Shown piece by piece: positions 1-8,599 of a DNA stretch of 64,000 nt. Source of the DNA: Methylocapsa sp. D3K7 (lineage in GTDB: Bacteria > Pseudomonadota > Alphaproteobacteria > Rhizobiales > Beijerinckiaceae). The translations under genes and the position numbers were made by a program. The notes below the pieces were generated by a model, which searched no databases, was not told the origin of the DNA, and was given only the letters and a program-made list of their open reading frames with translations. How positions within the stretch are numbered: position 1 is the first letter of the stretch; each line of letters begins with the position of its first letter. The stretch lies in the NCBI RefSeq assembly GCF_029855125.1, contig NZ_CP123229.1, forward strand, positions 930,001-994,000, read 5' to 3'.

Positions 1-1
1 T

Positions 2-943
2 CCCATCGTCGCCTTGAACGCGGCTCTGATGCAGGATGGCATCATTATCGAGGTGGCGGACGGAACGCAGGTCGCCGAGCCTATCCATCTTATTCATGTG
101 ACGGCTTCGCCGACAGCCGCGGCGCATTTCTCCCGCTCGGCCGTGATCGTCGGAGCGGGCGCCGCGATCCGTCTCGCGGAATCATGCCATTCAGCGAGCC
201 CTGTTGCTAAAGCCTGTGCCAGTCAAGTCAACGCCTGCCTGACCGTATCGGTCGGCGATAATGCGCGACTCGCGCATACCGCGATGGTAACCGGACACTC
301 CCCGCATGGAGTGCGGCTCGAAACCATGCTGGCGCGAGTCGGCCAAAGAGCAAAATTCGACAGCTTCGCCCTTGTGTCCGGCATTGGTCTCGTCCGCCGC
401 CAGACGTTCCTGCGTTTCGAAGGCGCCGGTGCCGAAGCCTCGTTTGGGGGCGCATCCCTGCTCGGCGGCCGTGAACATGCCGACACAACCTTGCTCGTCG
501 AGCACATGGCGCCCGCCTGCCGGAGCCGTGAGACCTACAAATATATTCTCGACGAGGAGGCAACTGGCATCTTTCAGGGCAAGATTCACGTCGCGCCGAA
601 GGCACAAAAAACCGACGGCAAGATGCTTTCAAGAGCCGTGCTTTTGTCGGACATGGCCGCCATGAACAACAAGCCGGAACTAGAAATCTTTGCCGATGAC
701 GTTGTCTGCGGCCACGGCGCCACATGCGGCGGTCTGGACGCTGATCAATTGTTCTACCTGCAAACGAGAGGCTTGCCTCTTCCCGAGGCTGAAGCGCTGC
801 TTTTGGAAGCCTTCGCGGGAGAATTGATCGATGGCATCGGCGATGATGGATTGATCCATGAGTTCCGCGGCCAGCTTCGAATCTGGCTTGCTGCCCGGCG
901 TCATGCAGCGAAAGCGGCTAATGACCAGATGGAGCGCGCATGA
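2..943 (+). CDS. sufD: SufD, Fe-S cluster assembly scaffold subunit (5' end outside window)
   Basis: C-terminal 313 residues of SufD, a subunit of the cytosolic SufBCD scaffold on which Fe-S clusters are built. The open frame continues to the left edge of the window (P-I-V-A-L-N before the first possible TTG start at 14), so the N-terminus, normally about 100 residues more, is simply not in view. The diagnostic C-terminal stretch KPELEIFADDVVCGHGAT and the preceding repetitive beta-helix region are present. The stop overlaps the start of sufS by four bases (ATGA), so the genes are translationally coupled. Upstream sufB and sufC are expected beyond the edge. The family assignment is secure. 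Confidence 0.93.
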   Translation, partial: PIVALNAALMQDGIIIEVADGTQVAEPIHLIHVTASPTAAAHFSRSAVIVGAGAAIRLAESCHSASPVAKACASQVNACLTVSVGDNARLAHTAMVTGHSPHGVRLETMLARVGQRAKFDSFALVSGIGLVRRQTFLRFEGAGAEASFGGASLLGGREHADTTLLVEHMAPACRSRETYKYILDEEATGIFQGKIHVAPKAQKTDGKMLSRAVLLSDMAAMNNKPELEIFADDVVCGHGATCGGLDADQLFYLQTRGLPLPEAEALLLEAFAGELIDGIGDDGLIHEFRGQLRIWLAARRHAAKAANDQMERA

Positions 944-2184
944 ACAAACATATGGGCATGGACGCGCCGCTCGATGTCGCTCGCCTGCGCGAGGATTTTC
1001 CAATACTTTCCACGACGGTTCATGGCAAACCGCTGGTTTATCTCGACAATGCCGCGTCGGCGCAAAAGCCACGGGAAGTCGTCGACCGGATGGTTCACGC
1101 GACCTACCACGAATACGCCAATGTGCATCGCGGCTTGCATCATCTCGCCAATGCCGCGACGGAAGCCTATGAGACAGCGCGGGAAAGCGTGCGGACCTTT
1201 CTCAACGCCGGCTCCGTGAATGAAATCATTTTCACGAAATCGGCGACCGAGGCGATCAATCTGGTCGCGGCCTCCTTTGGCGAAGCCTTCATCAAAGAGG
1301 GCGACGAGATCGTCTTGTCCATCATGGAACACCACGCCAATATCGTGCCTTGGCATTTTTTACGGGAGCGCAAGGGCGCCGTCCTAAAATGGGTGAACGT
1401 CGATGACGATGGAAATTTTCTCCTCGACCAGTTCAAACAGGCGTTGACCGCCAGGACCAAGATCGTCGCCTTAACCCATATGTCAAATGTGCTCGGCACC
1501 GTGACCCCAGTCAAGAAAATCGCCGGAATTGCGCATGCGCGCGGTATTCCCGTCTTGATCGATGGTTCGCAAGGCGCCGTCCATCTCGACGTTGACGTGG
1601 TTGACCTCGACGTCGATTTTTATTGCATCACCGGCCATAAACTCTATGGGCCGACCGGCGTCGGCGCGCTCTACGGAAAGGCGGAGTGGCTGGCGAAAAT
1701 GCCTCCCTTCCTCGGCGGCGGCGAGATGATCGAGGAAGTCACCACGGATCGCGTGACTTATAATGAACCGCCACATCGGTTCGAAGCTGGCACCCCGCCC
1801 ATCGTGCAAGCGATTGGGCTCGGCGCGGCCGCAAACTACCTTCGGCGGATCGGCCGCGACCGCATTCATGCACATGAAATGGCTTTGAGCGACTATGCGC
1901 ATGAACGTTTGTCGCGGATCAATTCGCTGCGCATTTTCGGCCGCGCGAAGAGCAAAGGCGCTATTATTTCGTTCGACATGAAGGGGGCCCATCCGCATGA
2001 CATTGGCACGGTGCTTGACCGCAGAGGCATCGCCGTGCGCGCCGGAACCCATTGCGCCCAGCCTCTCCTGGCGCGTTTCGGCGTTACCGCGACCTGCCGG
2101 GCCTCCTTCGCGCTCTACAACACCTTCGAGGAAGTCGATAAGCTCGCCGATGCCCTGATCAAAGCTGAAAGCCTATTTGTGTGA
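940..2184 (+). CDS. sufS: SufS, cysteine desulfurase
   Basis: PLP enzyme of 414 residues that takes sulfur from cysteine and passes it as a persulfide to the SUF scaffold. The PLP lysine sits in ITGHKLYGPTGVGALYG and the catalytic cysteine in RAGTHCAQPLL, as in group II (SufS/CsdA) desulfurases; length matches the family (about 405-415). The start ATG overlaps the sufD stop. No SufE or SufU gene is visible in the window, so the sulfur-transfer partner must lie elsewhere. Confidence 0.95.
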   Translation: MNKHMGMDAPLDVARLREDFPILSTTVHGKPLVYLDNAASAQKPREVVDRMVHATYHEYANVHRGLHHLANAATEAYETARESVRTFLNAGSVNEIIFTKSATEAINLVAASFGEAFIKEGDEIVLSIMEHHANIVPWHFLRERKGAVLKWVNVDDDGNFLLDQFKQALTARTKIVALTHMSNVLGTVTPVKKIAGIAHARGIPVLIDGSQGAVHLDVDVVDLDVDFYCITGHKLYGPTGVGALYGKAEWLAKMPPFLGGGEMIEEVTTDRVTYNEPPHRFEAGTPPIVQAIGLGAAANYLRRIGRDRIHAHEMALSDYAHERLSRINSLRIFGRAKSKGAIISFDMKGAHPHDIGTVLDRRGIAVRAGTHCAQPLLARFGVTATCRASFALYNTFEEVDKLADALIKAESLFV

Positions 2185-2201
2185 CAAAAGAGGAACCGGA
2201 T

Positions 2202-2624
2202 ATGGCGGAAGCCCAATCCATCGAAACCCCTTCGATCGAAACCCGAGAAATGGTTGACCCGGAGTTCATGCCGAACCAGCCGCAGTGGCTCTTCGATCCG
2301 GCGGTGCCAGAAGAAGAGCGCGCGCGCTACACAAACGATATCGTCGCGGCCGTGAAGACGGTGTTCGATCCGGAAATTCCGTGCGACATCTATGAGCTTG
2401 GATTGATCTACAAAGTCGACATCGGTGACGATCGCCTGGTCAAGATCGACATGACCTTGACTGCACCCGGGTGCCCGGTTGCGGGCGAACTTGCGCGGTC
2501 GGTCGAGACGGCGGTTGGCGCTGTTCCTGGTGTGCTTGGCGTTTCTGTCTCGGTGGTCTTCGAACCGCCATGGGATCAGGGACGCATGTCGGACGAAGCG
2601 CGCGTTTCGCTCGATATGTTTTGA
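2202..2624 (+). CDS. sufT: SufT-like MIP18/DUF59 Fe-S maturation protein
   Basis: 140-residue DUF59 (MIP18 family) protein that closes alphaproteobacterial suf operons and helps in Fe-S protein maturation. Seen: FDPEIPCDIYELGLIY, typical of the domain start, and LTAPGCPVAGEL with the conserved cysteine. A longer frame could begin at GTG 2181, overlapping the sufS stop, but ATG 2202 has an AAGAGG ribosome site at proper distance and is preferred. The N-terminal 30 residues are low in complexity (repeated SIET) and unlikely to be folded. Confidence 0.88.
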   Translation: MAEAQSIETPSIETREMVDPEFMPNQPQWLFDPAVPEEERARYTNDIVAAVKTVFDPEIPCDIYELGLIYKVDIGDDRLVKIDMTLTAPGCPVAGELARSVETAVGAVPGVLGVSVSVVFEPPWDQGRMSDEARVSLDMF

Positions 2625-2671
2625 AGCAACTCGGGAACACTCCAGATGAGACCGTTACAGTGAGGAACCGC

Positions 2672-3361
2672 TTAGCCTTTCAGCATGGGATCGATCAATT
2701 TTGCCAAAGCGTCCGGATTCATCTCGCCGTTCTGCTTTTTCCCATTGATGAAAAACGTCGGCGTCGCATTGACGCCAAATTTTTCAGCCGCCTGATCATG
2801 CACCTTGGCGATCTTATTGTAGAGATCCTGGTTTTTGAGGCACGCCTCGAAACTTGTTTGGCTCATCCCGGTTTGCTTGACGAGATTGGCTAAGGCTTCC
2901 ACCGGCTTGTCGGTGAACGCCCAGTTTTTTTGTTGCGCAAAGAGAAGTTCGACGATGGCATTTCTCTTGTCGTCACCTGCACAGCGGGCCACCATGAAAC
3001 CGGCGGCCGCCAATGGGTCAAGCGGGAATTCACGCAAGATAAAGCGCACTTTGCCAGTATCGATATATTTGCTTTTCAATTCGGGAAAGGTCGTTGCGTA
3101 AAAAGCCGCGCAATGGCTACACGTCATCGACGCATATTCAACGATTGTGACCGGCGCGCTGCTGGAGCCAAGCGCAATATCGGGTAACGCTTCGGCGGCC
3201 ATCAGTTCGTTGACAGGTACACCCGCAGCTTCCGCCCTGACAGAAGCTGGTGGATTGCCGATGACAAATAGACCCGCGATCGTCAAAGCCGTTGCGGCGG
3301 CCGTTTCGAGCAGGCCACGATGGCCTCTCAGGACTGTCTTGGCAGATTTCGGCGAACGCAT
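2672..3361 (-). CDS. DsbA-family thiol:disulfide oxidoreductase, exported
   Basis: 229 residues with an N-terminal hydrophobic segment (about residues 20-42), so periplasmic or membrane anchored. The thioredoxin-fold active site is CSHC in ASMTCSHCAAFY, about residue 81, and the cis-proline region reads NATPTFFING. This belongs to the DsbA/DsbG-like or Com1-like branch common in Rhizobiales, often involved in disulfide formation in secreted proteins; the precise substrate is not inferable. It converges on the suf operon, with 47 bases between the stops. An alternative role as a reductase of the DsbG type cannot be excluded. Confidence 0.85.
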   Translation of the reverse strand: MRSPKSAKTVLRGHRGLLETAAATALTIAGLFVIGNPPASVRAEAAGVPVNELMAAEALPDIALGSSSAPVTIVEYASMTCSHCAAFYATTFPELKSKYIDTGKVRFILREFPLDPLAAAGFMVARCAGDDKRNAIVELLFAQQKNWAFTDKPVEALANLVKQTGMSQTSFEACLKNQDLYNKIAKVHDQAAEKFGVNATPTFFINGKKQNGEMNPDALAKLIDPMLKG

Positions 3362-3688
3362 GACGTCGGCTCCCTAGGCGGCGGCGCGCAGCTTTGCCTG
3401 AATACCTGGTGGTAAGGCAAGACAATTATTGTTTTGGCGGGTGGACATACCGCCGCGCTCGCATGCCTGGGCATATTAACCAAATTCGCCAGCGCGCCAA
3501 AGCGCAAATCGCCACGGAACCATTGACAGCTTAACAACCGTCCGGCATCGACTTGCCCCGCAACCGCCGCGTTGACAGAAATTGTATCCGCCCCTAGGTT
3601 GCACTTTCCCCCTTGCGCCCGGCTCATGCGCGTCTTTCTATCCTCGGCGGCATGCCTGAGCCAATGATCGAATCTCAAGAGGCAGGAC
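3362..3688. other. intergenic region between dsbA-like gene and cbtB
   Basis: 327 bases with no coding frame I can support. The right part holds a sigma70-like promoter for cbtB (listed separately). I looked for a cobalamin riboswitch, which often precedes cbtAB, and saw neither the B12-box core nor the usual purine-rich stems. Confidence 0.6.
3572..3600 (+). promoter_or_regulatory. candidate promoter of cbtB
   Basis: TTGACA at 3572-3577 and TAGGTT at 3595-3600 with a 17-base spacer, 89 bases before the cbtB start. The -35 is perfect and the -10 matches three of six consensus bases. Inference only. Confidence 0.4.
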
Positions 3689-3898
3689 ATGAGCAGCGCG
3701 ATCCACGCTCCCGTTAGCCGGCCGGTTCCGATCCCGATCGGGGAAATTCTCCCATGGGCGGCGTTCGCCGGTATCCTGGCTCTCCTCGCCATCTATTTCA
3801 TCGGCGCCGAGCAAGGCGCGACTGCGCTGATGTCTGGCCATTATCTGCACGAATTCGTGCACGACGGACGCCACATCATGGCCTTTCCTTGTCACTAG
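3689..3898 (+). CDS. cbtB: CbtB, small subunit of cobalt transporter
   Basis: 69-residue membrane protein with one transmembrane segment (about residues 20-42) and the family's signature C-terminus HEFVHDGRHIMAFPCH, rich in histidine and presumed to bind cobalt. CbtB always pairs with CbtA, found 110 bases downstream. AAGAGGCAGG precedes the ATG. The pair is predicted to import cobalt for B12, which serine-cycle organisms need for methylmalonyl-CoA mutase-type enzymes; that metabolic link is inference. Confidence 0.92.
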   Translation: MSSAIHAPVSRPVPIPIGEILPWAAFAGILALLAIYFIGAEQGATALMSGHYLHEFVHDGRHIMAFPCH

Positions 3899-4008
3899 TT
3901 TGTGCTCGCAAGATGAATCGCCCGCGATCTTTATCGTCCCGTTTTGCAGTGCGATATCATCCAAAGGAACTGCAACGTTTTTGGATCATGCTCTAATGGT
4001 GTGGGCAC

Positions 4009-4734
4009 GTGGTTAGTGGTCTGCTTTTGCGGGGGCTCCTCGCGGGGTTCCTCGCGGGGCTGATTGCGGCGGTCTTTTCGGGCTTTGCCGGCGAGCCTTC
4101 CATCGAACGCGCGATTGCCTATGAAAGCGCTGCGGAGCAGGCTGCTGGACTTATCCCCGAGCCGGAAATCGTCAGCCGGAGCACTCAGCGCGGCGCCGGT
4201 CTTTTGACCGCGAGCGCCATTTATGGTGCCGCGTTAGGCGGCTTGTTCAGCCTGGTTTTCGCTTTCGCTTACCAGCGAATTGGAGATTTGGACCCGCGCA
4301 CCCTGTCGGCCTTATTCGCGCTTGCCGGGTTTATCGCACTCGTGCTCGTGCCGGAGCTGAAATACCCGGCCAACCCGCCGGCGATCGGCGAGGCGGCGAC
4401 GATCGGCGCCCGCACAGCGCTCTATTTCGCCATGCTCGCCATTTCTCTTCTTGCAATGATCCTCGCCGTGACACTCGCCCCTTATCTCACGGCGTGGCTC
4501 GGCGCCTGGAATGGCACTCTGCTCGCCGCCGCCGTCTTCGCTGGGTTGGCGGGCCTCGCCGCCCTTGCACTGCCGCCTATCGATGAGGTTCCAAGCGATT
4601 TTCCGGCAAATGTCCTATGGAATTTCCGCCTGGCATCAATTGGCGCGCGCGCGCTCCTTTGGGGCACGCTCGGATTGGCGTTTGGCGGCATGACGCAAAT
4701 TTGGCTGCGCGGCGTAAAGCCGTATTCGGCGTAA
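4009..4734 (+). CDS. cbtA: CbtA, membrane subunit of cobalt transporter
   Basis: 241-residue integral membrane protein with about five or six hydrophobic segments, beginning with a LLLRGLLAGFLAGLIAA helix, as CbtA proteins do. A stop codon lies 15 bases upstream in frame, so GTG 4009 is the only reasonable start. It follows cbtB after a 110-base gap that contains no gene. Length and topology agree with CbtA. Confidence 0.9.
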   Translation: MVSGLLLRGLLAGFLAGLIAAVFSGFAGEPSIERAIAYESAAEQAAGLIPEPEIVSRSTQRGAGLLTASAIYGAALGGLFSLVFAFAYQRIGDLDPRTLSALFALAGFIALVLVPELKYPANPPAIGEAATIGARTALYFAMLAISLLAMILAVTLAPYLTAWLGAWNGTLLAAAVFAGLAGLAALALPPIDEVPSDFPANVLWNFRLASIGARALLWGTLGLAFGGMTQIWLRGVKPYSA

Positions 4735-4761
4735 CCTTTTTCATGGACGAGGTGAAGCCGC

Positions 4762-5859
4762 ATGCGCCGTGACTCCATTGCTTCCGTTGGCCATCATTTT
4801 TTCATCGGGCTCAAGCCTTCGCCGGTTCTTGACGCGCAAGACCGCGCGCTTTTGGCTGAACTGCAGCCCGCCGGCGTCATCCTGTTCAAGAGCAATTTCC
4901 GGCATGATCTCCCCTACGAAGCGTGGCTCGAAATCCATGCCCGGCTGATCAACGATATTCGCGCCGCAACCGGGCGCCCGCACATGTGGATCGGGATTGA
5001 CCATGAAGGCGGCCGCGTCTGCCGGACACCGCTGCCGATTACCCGCTTTGACTATGCGGTACACTTAGCGCACCAATCGGCGAAAGTCGGCGCCGCGATG
5101 GGACGCGAACTCGCCTCGCTCGGCATCAACCTCGATTTCGCGCCGGTGCTCGATATTCATACGAATCCCGCCAATCCGGTGATCGGCCCACGGGCTTTTG
5201 GACCCACTCCTGATGCTGTGATTGCCGCCGCCCTCCCCTTCATCGAGGCTCTGCAAAATGAAAATGTCCTGGCCTGCGGCAAGCATTTTCCGGGGCATGG
5301 CGACACCAGCATCGATTCTCATCTGGGTTTGCCCTCTCAGCCGCTGGACCTCAATGCCTTGCGGGCGCGCGAGCTAAAGCCGTTCGCGAGTGCGATCAAA
5401 GCTGGGCTTTCGATGATCATGACGTCGCATATTCTCTATCCTGCGGTCGATCCGGTGTCACCAGTCACCCTATCGCGCCGGTTCCTCACCGGAATTCTCC
5501 GTGAGGAGCTCGGCTTTGAAGGTGTCGCCATCTCCGACGATATCGGGATGGGCGCGATGAAGGGCGTTTTCGACGACCCGGAGTCCGCGGTGCGTTTGAT
5601 CTCGGCTGGGAGCGACATGGTGATGGTTTGCGCGCATTTCACTGATTCGAGCCGCGCCAGGGGGTTCGCGGAAGCAATCGTCGCGGCGAGAGACCAGGGA
5701 CGCTTGGACTCGGACATTTTGGCGCGCTCTAAGGCCCGCGTCGAAAACTTGCTGAGCCGCGCGGCAACCAACGACGTGCACCCGCTGCCCGAAAACACTT
5801 TTCGCGCGCATGCCGGGATCGCTAAGCTCTATGAAGCCGAAACCGTCGAGGTGGTTTAG
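4762..5859 (+). CDS. NagZ-like beta-N-acetylhexosaminidase (GH3)
   Basis: 365-residue glycoside hydrolase family 3 enzyme without signal peptide, so cytosolic. It carries the NagZ motif KHFPGHGDTSIDSH (His/Asp general acid-base dyad) and the nucleophile aspartate in AISDDIGMGAMKG. NagZ releases GlcNAc from anhydromuropeptides in cell-wall recycling. Here the substrate-contact loop reads GPRAFGP, close to but not identical with the RSFG of classical NagZ, so a related hexosaminidase specificity is possible. It stands 27 bases after cbtA, perhaps co-transcribed. Confidence 0.85.
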   Translation: MRRDSIASVGHHFFIGLKPSPVLDAQDRALLAELQPAGVILFKSNFRHDLPYEAWLEIHARLINDIRAATGRPHMWIGIDHEGGRVCRTPLPITRFDYAVHLAHQSAKVGAAMGRELASLGINLDFAPVLDIHTNPANPVIGPRAFGPTPDAVIAAALPFIEALQNENVLACGKHFPGHGDTSIDSHLGLPSQPLDLNALRARELKPFASAIKAGLSMIMTSHILYPAVDPVSPVTLSRRFLTGILREELGFEGVAISDDIGMGAMKGVFDDPESAVRLISAGSDMVMVCAHFTDSSRARGFAEAIVAARDQGRLDSDILARSKARVENLLSRAATNDVHPLPENTFRAHAGIAKLYEAETVEVV

Positions 5860-5998
5860 CCGCCCTGCCCTGCCCCGCCAGGGAGCAATCCTTGCGCCAC
5901 ACCTAGTTGACCCCGGCTGCCGAAAACCGGGAATTACGTGCGATCGTCCTTATCTCGCCCCGCCAGAGGGAAGAAAACAAGAGTACTCAGCTCCAAAA

Positions 5999-6048
5999 AA
6001 TCGTACCAAATTGTTTGGCGATGTTACACTTGACATACCTACTCCCAT
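5999..6048 (+). repeat. left terminal inverted repeat of the IS1595-type element
   Basis: Begins AATCGTACCAAATTGTTTGG. Compared with the reverse complement of the right end, 40 of 50 positions agree, with the best blocks AATCGTACCAAA and GTTACACTT.ACATACC. Confidence 0.85.
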
Positions 6049-6082
6049 AATGTAGTGTTTTGGCCATAGGAGTTTTACTGCC

Positions 6083-7204
6083 ATGGTCAATCCCGTTCTT
6101 TCTGCCCCACAGTTCCAAGACGAGGAAGGCGCTTTCGCTTATGTCGAAAGCCGTCTTTGGCCGCATGGTCCGGCTTGCCCGCATTGCGGCAATGCCAATG
6201 GGAAACGCATTCGCAAGATGGCTGGCAAAACTACCCGCCGTGGCCTTTACAAATGCTATGAATGCCGCAAGCCATTTACCGTTCGCATGGGGACCATTTT
6301 TGAGTCCTCGCATTTGCCCCTGCATCTCTGGTTGCAAGTCATCCATTTGATGTGCGCCAGCAAAAAAGGCATTGCGACCCGCCAAATTCAGCGGATGCTC
6401 GTTTGCAGCATGAAAACCGCATGGTTTCTCACTCATAGAATTAGAAAAGCTATGCGTGACGGTTCTCTAGCTCCCATGGGCGGCGTTGGCGGAATTGTCG
6501 AGTCCGACGAAACTTTTATCGGGCGCAAAGACGGAACCATTAAGCGCCGTGGTCATGGCCATAAGAATGCTGTCTTATCTCTCGTTGACCGCAAGAGCGG
6601 GAAAGTCCGATCATTTTATATCGATGGCACCAGCGCTGCCGATGTTATGCCGATCATCCGCAAGAATGTCGCGAAAGAAACCGCGATGATGACTGATGAA
6701 GGCGGCCACTATAGTCGCCTAGGATCTGATTTCCAGAGCCATGAAACTGTGAACCATAAGGCCGATGAATATGTGCGCTATGACGGTGATCGCCTCATCA
6801 CCACCAACACCGGCGAAAACTATTTCAGCGTCTTTAAAAGGGGCATGAAAGGAGTTTATCAGCATTGCTCTGAAAAACACCTACATCGCTATCTTGCCGA
6901 GTTCGATTTTCGCTATTCGACTGCCCAGGAATTGCATGGCTTAAAGGCGAAATTGGATTTTTGGTCTTGGCAACAATTGTCACACGCCCAGGCCAAATCT
7001 AACTCGCTCCAAGCTGTCGTCTCTCATCAGCTCGCAGGAGGCGAGGTTCTAACCGATCCTCTTGATACTGATGTTTTACTGTCATTGACAGCTCCAACCG
7101 GTGAGAAAATTACATATCGATTACCCAAGGCCGAATCTCGTAAGATTGCAGAAGAAATTTTGTCGTTGCCGAGCGTCAAAACAAATTCGGAGGATCTAAA
7201 TTGA
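6083..7204 (+). CDS. IS1595-family transposase (ISXO2-like)
   Basis: 373-residue transposase. An N-terminal zinc ribbon is visible as CPHC (about residue 32) and CYEC (about residue 58). The catalytic ISXO2-like domain follows, with acidic motifs ESDETFIGRK, TDEGGHY and TNTGENYFSVFKRG. The last 70 residues after the core are an extension seen in larger members of the family. It starts 35 bases inside the left repeat and has no stop or frameshift. It ends overlapping the next small ORF. Confidence 0.93.
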   Translation: MVNPVLSAPQFQDEEGAFAYVESRLWPHGPACPHCGNANGKRIRKMAGKTTRRGLYKCYECRKPFTVRMGTIFESSHLPLHLWLQVIHLMCASKKGIATRQIQRMLVCSMKTAWFLTHRIRKAMRDGSLAPMGGVGGIVESDETFIGRKDGTIKRRGHGHKNAVLSLVDRKSGKVRSFYIDGTSAADVMPIIRKNVAKETAMMTDEGGHYSRLGSDFQSHETVNHKADEYVRYDGDRLITTNTGENYFSVFKRGMKGVYQHCSEKHLHRYLAEFDFRYSTAQELHGLKAKLDFWSWQQLSHAQAKSNSLQAVVSHQLAGGEVLTDPLDTDVLLSLTAPTGEKITYRLPKAESRKIAEEILSLPSVKTNSEDLN

Positions 7205-7389
7205 AATCTAAGAAAGCCTTGGAAGATAAGCCAAAGCTTACAGACGCGGATCGCCATAAGCGATTCATAGATATGGCGCATGAAGTTGGTGCATCTGAAG
7301 ACCCGAAGGAGTTTGATCGAGCGTTCGAGAAGGTCATTCGGAATCCCCCTTCTCCGAAGGAGGATAGGAAGCCGCATACAAAAGATTGA
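7201..7389 (+). CDS. small accessory ORF of the IS1595-type element
   Basis: 62-residue, highly charged protein starting at TTG 7201, overlapping the transposase stop by four bases. The sequence (DRHKRFIDMAHEVGASEDPK, then EFDRAFEKVI) resembles short ORFs that often follow transposases of this family; their function is not known. Its 3' end overlaps that of the DUF3800 gene on the other strand by 56 bases. Translation by coupling is likely but unproven. Confidence 0.6.
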   Translation: MKSKKALEDKPKLTDADRHKRFIDMAHEVGASEDPKEFDRAFEKVIRNPPSPKEDRKPHTKD

Positions 7390-8188
7390 CCCAGCTCACA
7401 TTCTTGGCGATCACATGCCGGACATAAGGCGGTATTAGCTTTTCGTTTGACATCCGCGCAATTGAAAATGCGCAAAGATCAGCCAGTTGAAGCGCCCTAG
7501 CATTGTGTTTTTCTGCAAAATGAACCGTGTCAATGATGCGTTTTAAGGGAGGATGTACGTCATCTTGTTGCTCCTTACTCATCCAATCATCTAAAAGCTC
7601 GCCGTTCCGAAGCATCCTAACAACGTGTTTGATGAGCTTCTTAGCAGCCGGCCCGTCCTCGTGAATAACGGTAGCCAGCTCGGAAGGTGCATACTTTGCG
7701 AGAAATCCGTCCGCGCGCGTTAAGCAATCCGTCGCGGCGGTCGTATGGATCAGATTGTGCTTGAAATGCTGAGGCTCGTCAGGCGGCATAAACCCAGATC
7801 CAAATCCTCCCTTAGAATATTGTCCGCAGACAATAGGCAAATTTATATCGTCTATGATTTGAGCTAGTTCGCATAAAACAGCATGACGTTTTGCTTCCTC
7901 AGCCCATTCTGGTTTCTGACGGTGGAAATAACCAGAGCCGTGAAAGATATCTTTTGCGTGGAAATAAAATCCTAGACGATCCTGAGGCGCGACATGCTTT
8001 TCAATAAGCGTAGCAATCCTCCGGTCAACTTCCGGCCAATCTGAATCTCCATGAACCAACACGCCAGCGACGCACAGATATGGCGCCCTGAAGTCCGATC
8101 CAGCTTCGTCAAGGTAAAGCAACCGCACGAGATTATGCCCCAAAAGTGGAGCGCGCTCATGCGATAACGAAACGGTTAGCACGCTCAT
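7334..8188 (-). CDS. DUF3800 domain protein, passenger gene of the IS element
   Basis: 284 residues. The DUF3800 start signature LLYLDEAGSDF lies near residue 24, followed by HAKDIFHGSGYF and a C-terminal QLADLCAFSIAR. DUF3800 proteins have an RNase H-like fold with acidic residues (here the D of YLDEAG and the D of QLADL) and are often found near mobile elements and defence loci; no reaction is established. The start is uncertain: ATG 8188 gives about 20 extra residues before the domain, and GTG near residue 22 is an alternative. It lies fully inside the inverted repeats and points against the transposase. Confidence 0.82.
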   Translation of the reverse strand: MSVLTVSLSHERAPLLGHNLVRLLYLDEAGSDFRAPYLCVAGVLVHGDSDWPEVDRRIATLIEKHVAPQDRLGFYFHAKDIFHGSGYFHRQKPEWAEEAKRHAVLCELAQIIDDINLPIVCGQYSKGGFGSGFMPPDEPQHFKHNLIHTTAATDCLTRADGFLAKYAPSELATVIHEDGPAAKKLIKHVVRMLRNGELLDDWMSKEQQDDVHPPLKRIIDTVHFAEKHNARALQLADLCAFSIARMSNEKLIPPYVRHVIAKNVSWVNLLYAASYPPSEKGDSE

Positions 8189-8208
8189 GACGCGCCCCGA
8201 TCATACTT

Positions 8209-8258
8209 ATTGTGGTGGGTATGTAAAGTGTAACTTTTCCAAACGTTTTGGTACGATT
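8209..8258 (-). repeat. right terminal inverted repeat of the IS1595-type element
   Basis: Reads outward as AATCGTACCAAAACGTTTGG on the minus strand and pairs with 5999-6048. The outer end plus adjacent flank (8241-8277) also resembles 54055-54091. Confidence 0.85.
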
Positions 8259-8359
8259 GACGCCGGAAACCGGACAACCCGCTGATTTGGCCATGTTGAT
8301 ATCATCGGTGGTTGTGACTAGAACAATGCTCCCGGTCGTGGATTGCCTCTGGCAACGCC

Positions 8360-8435
8360 GCCGCAATAGCTCAGCTGGTAGAGCACCTCATTCGTAATGA
8401 GGGGGTCGGGGGTTCGAATCCCTCTTGCGGCACCA
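8360..8435 (+). tRNA. tRNA-Thr (anticodon CGT)
   Basis: Complete cloverleaf of 76 bases including an encoded CCA: acceptor GCCGCAA/TTGCGGC, D-arm GCTCAGCTGGTAGAGC, anticodon stem CCTCA/TGAGG around TTCGTAA, and a T-loop with TTCGAAT. The anticodon is CGT, reading ACG. The integrase remnant follows 164 bases downstream, so this gene probably served as the attachment site of the island. Confidence 0.96.
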
Positions 8436-8528
8436 AATCACCGTCCGCCACCGTCCAAAACAGTCCATAACTAATTTAAAAACAATGGCTTAAGCCTTAG
8501 TGTCGGTCCAACGGCGTCCTTGGACGTG

Positions 8529-8599
8529 TGTTGGTATCCGCCTCAATTGTTGGTATATTCGTTGGTACAGTGTCGATTCCAACAAGTCAGATACCAACA
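8529..8599. repeat. TGTTGGTAT repeats before the integrase remnant
   Basis: TGTTGGTAT occurs at 8529-8537 and 8548-8556, a variant CGTTGGTAC at 8560-8568, and the exact reverse complement at 8591-8599, overlapping the integrase start. Spacing and position suggest arm-type integrase or excisionase sites next to attL; this is inference. Confidence 0.5.

Larger units (their letters stand above)
5999..8258. mobile_element. IS1595-family element with DUF3800 passenger gene
   Basis: About 2.26-kb element bounded by long imperfect terminal inverted repeats. It encodes an ISXO2-like transposase, a small accessory ORF and, convergently, a DUF3800 protein. The repeats (5999-6048 and 8209-8258) match at 34 of the first 40 positions. 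I see no convincing 8-bp target duplication, so the outer boundary may be off by a few bases, or the duplication has decayed. All three frames are open, so the element may be recent. Confidence 0.85.

Noticed and set aside
3362..3688. Cobalamin riboswitch upstream of cbtB
   Set aside because: No B12-box core or matching stems could be found by eye.
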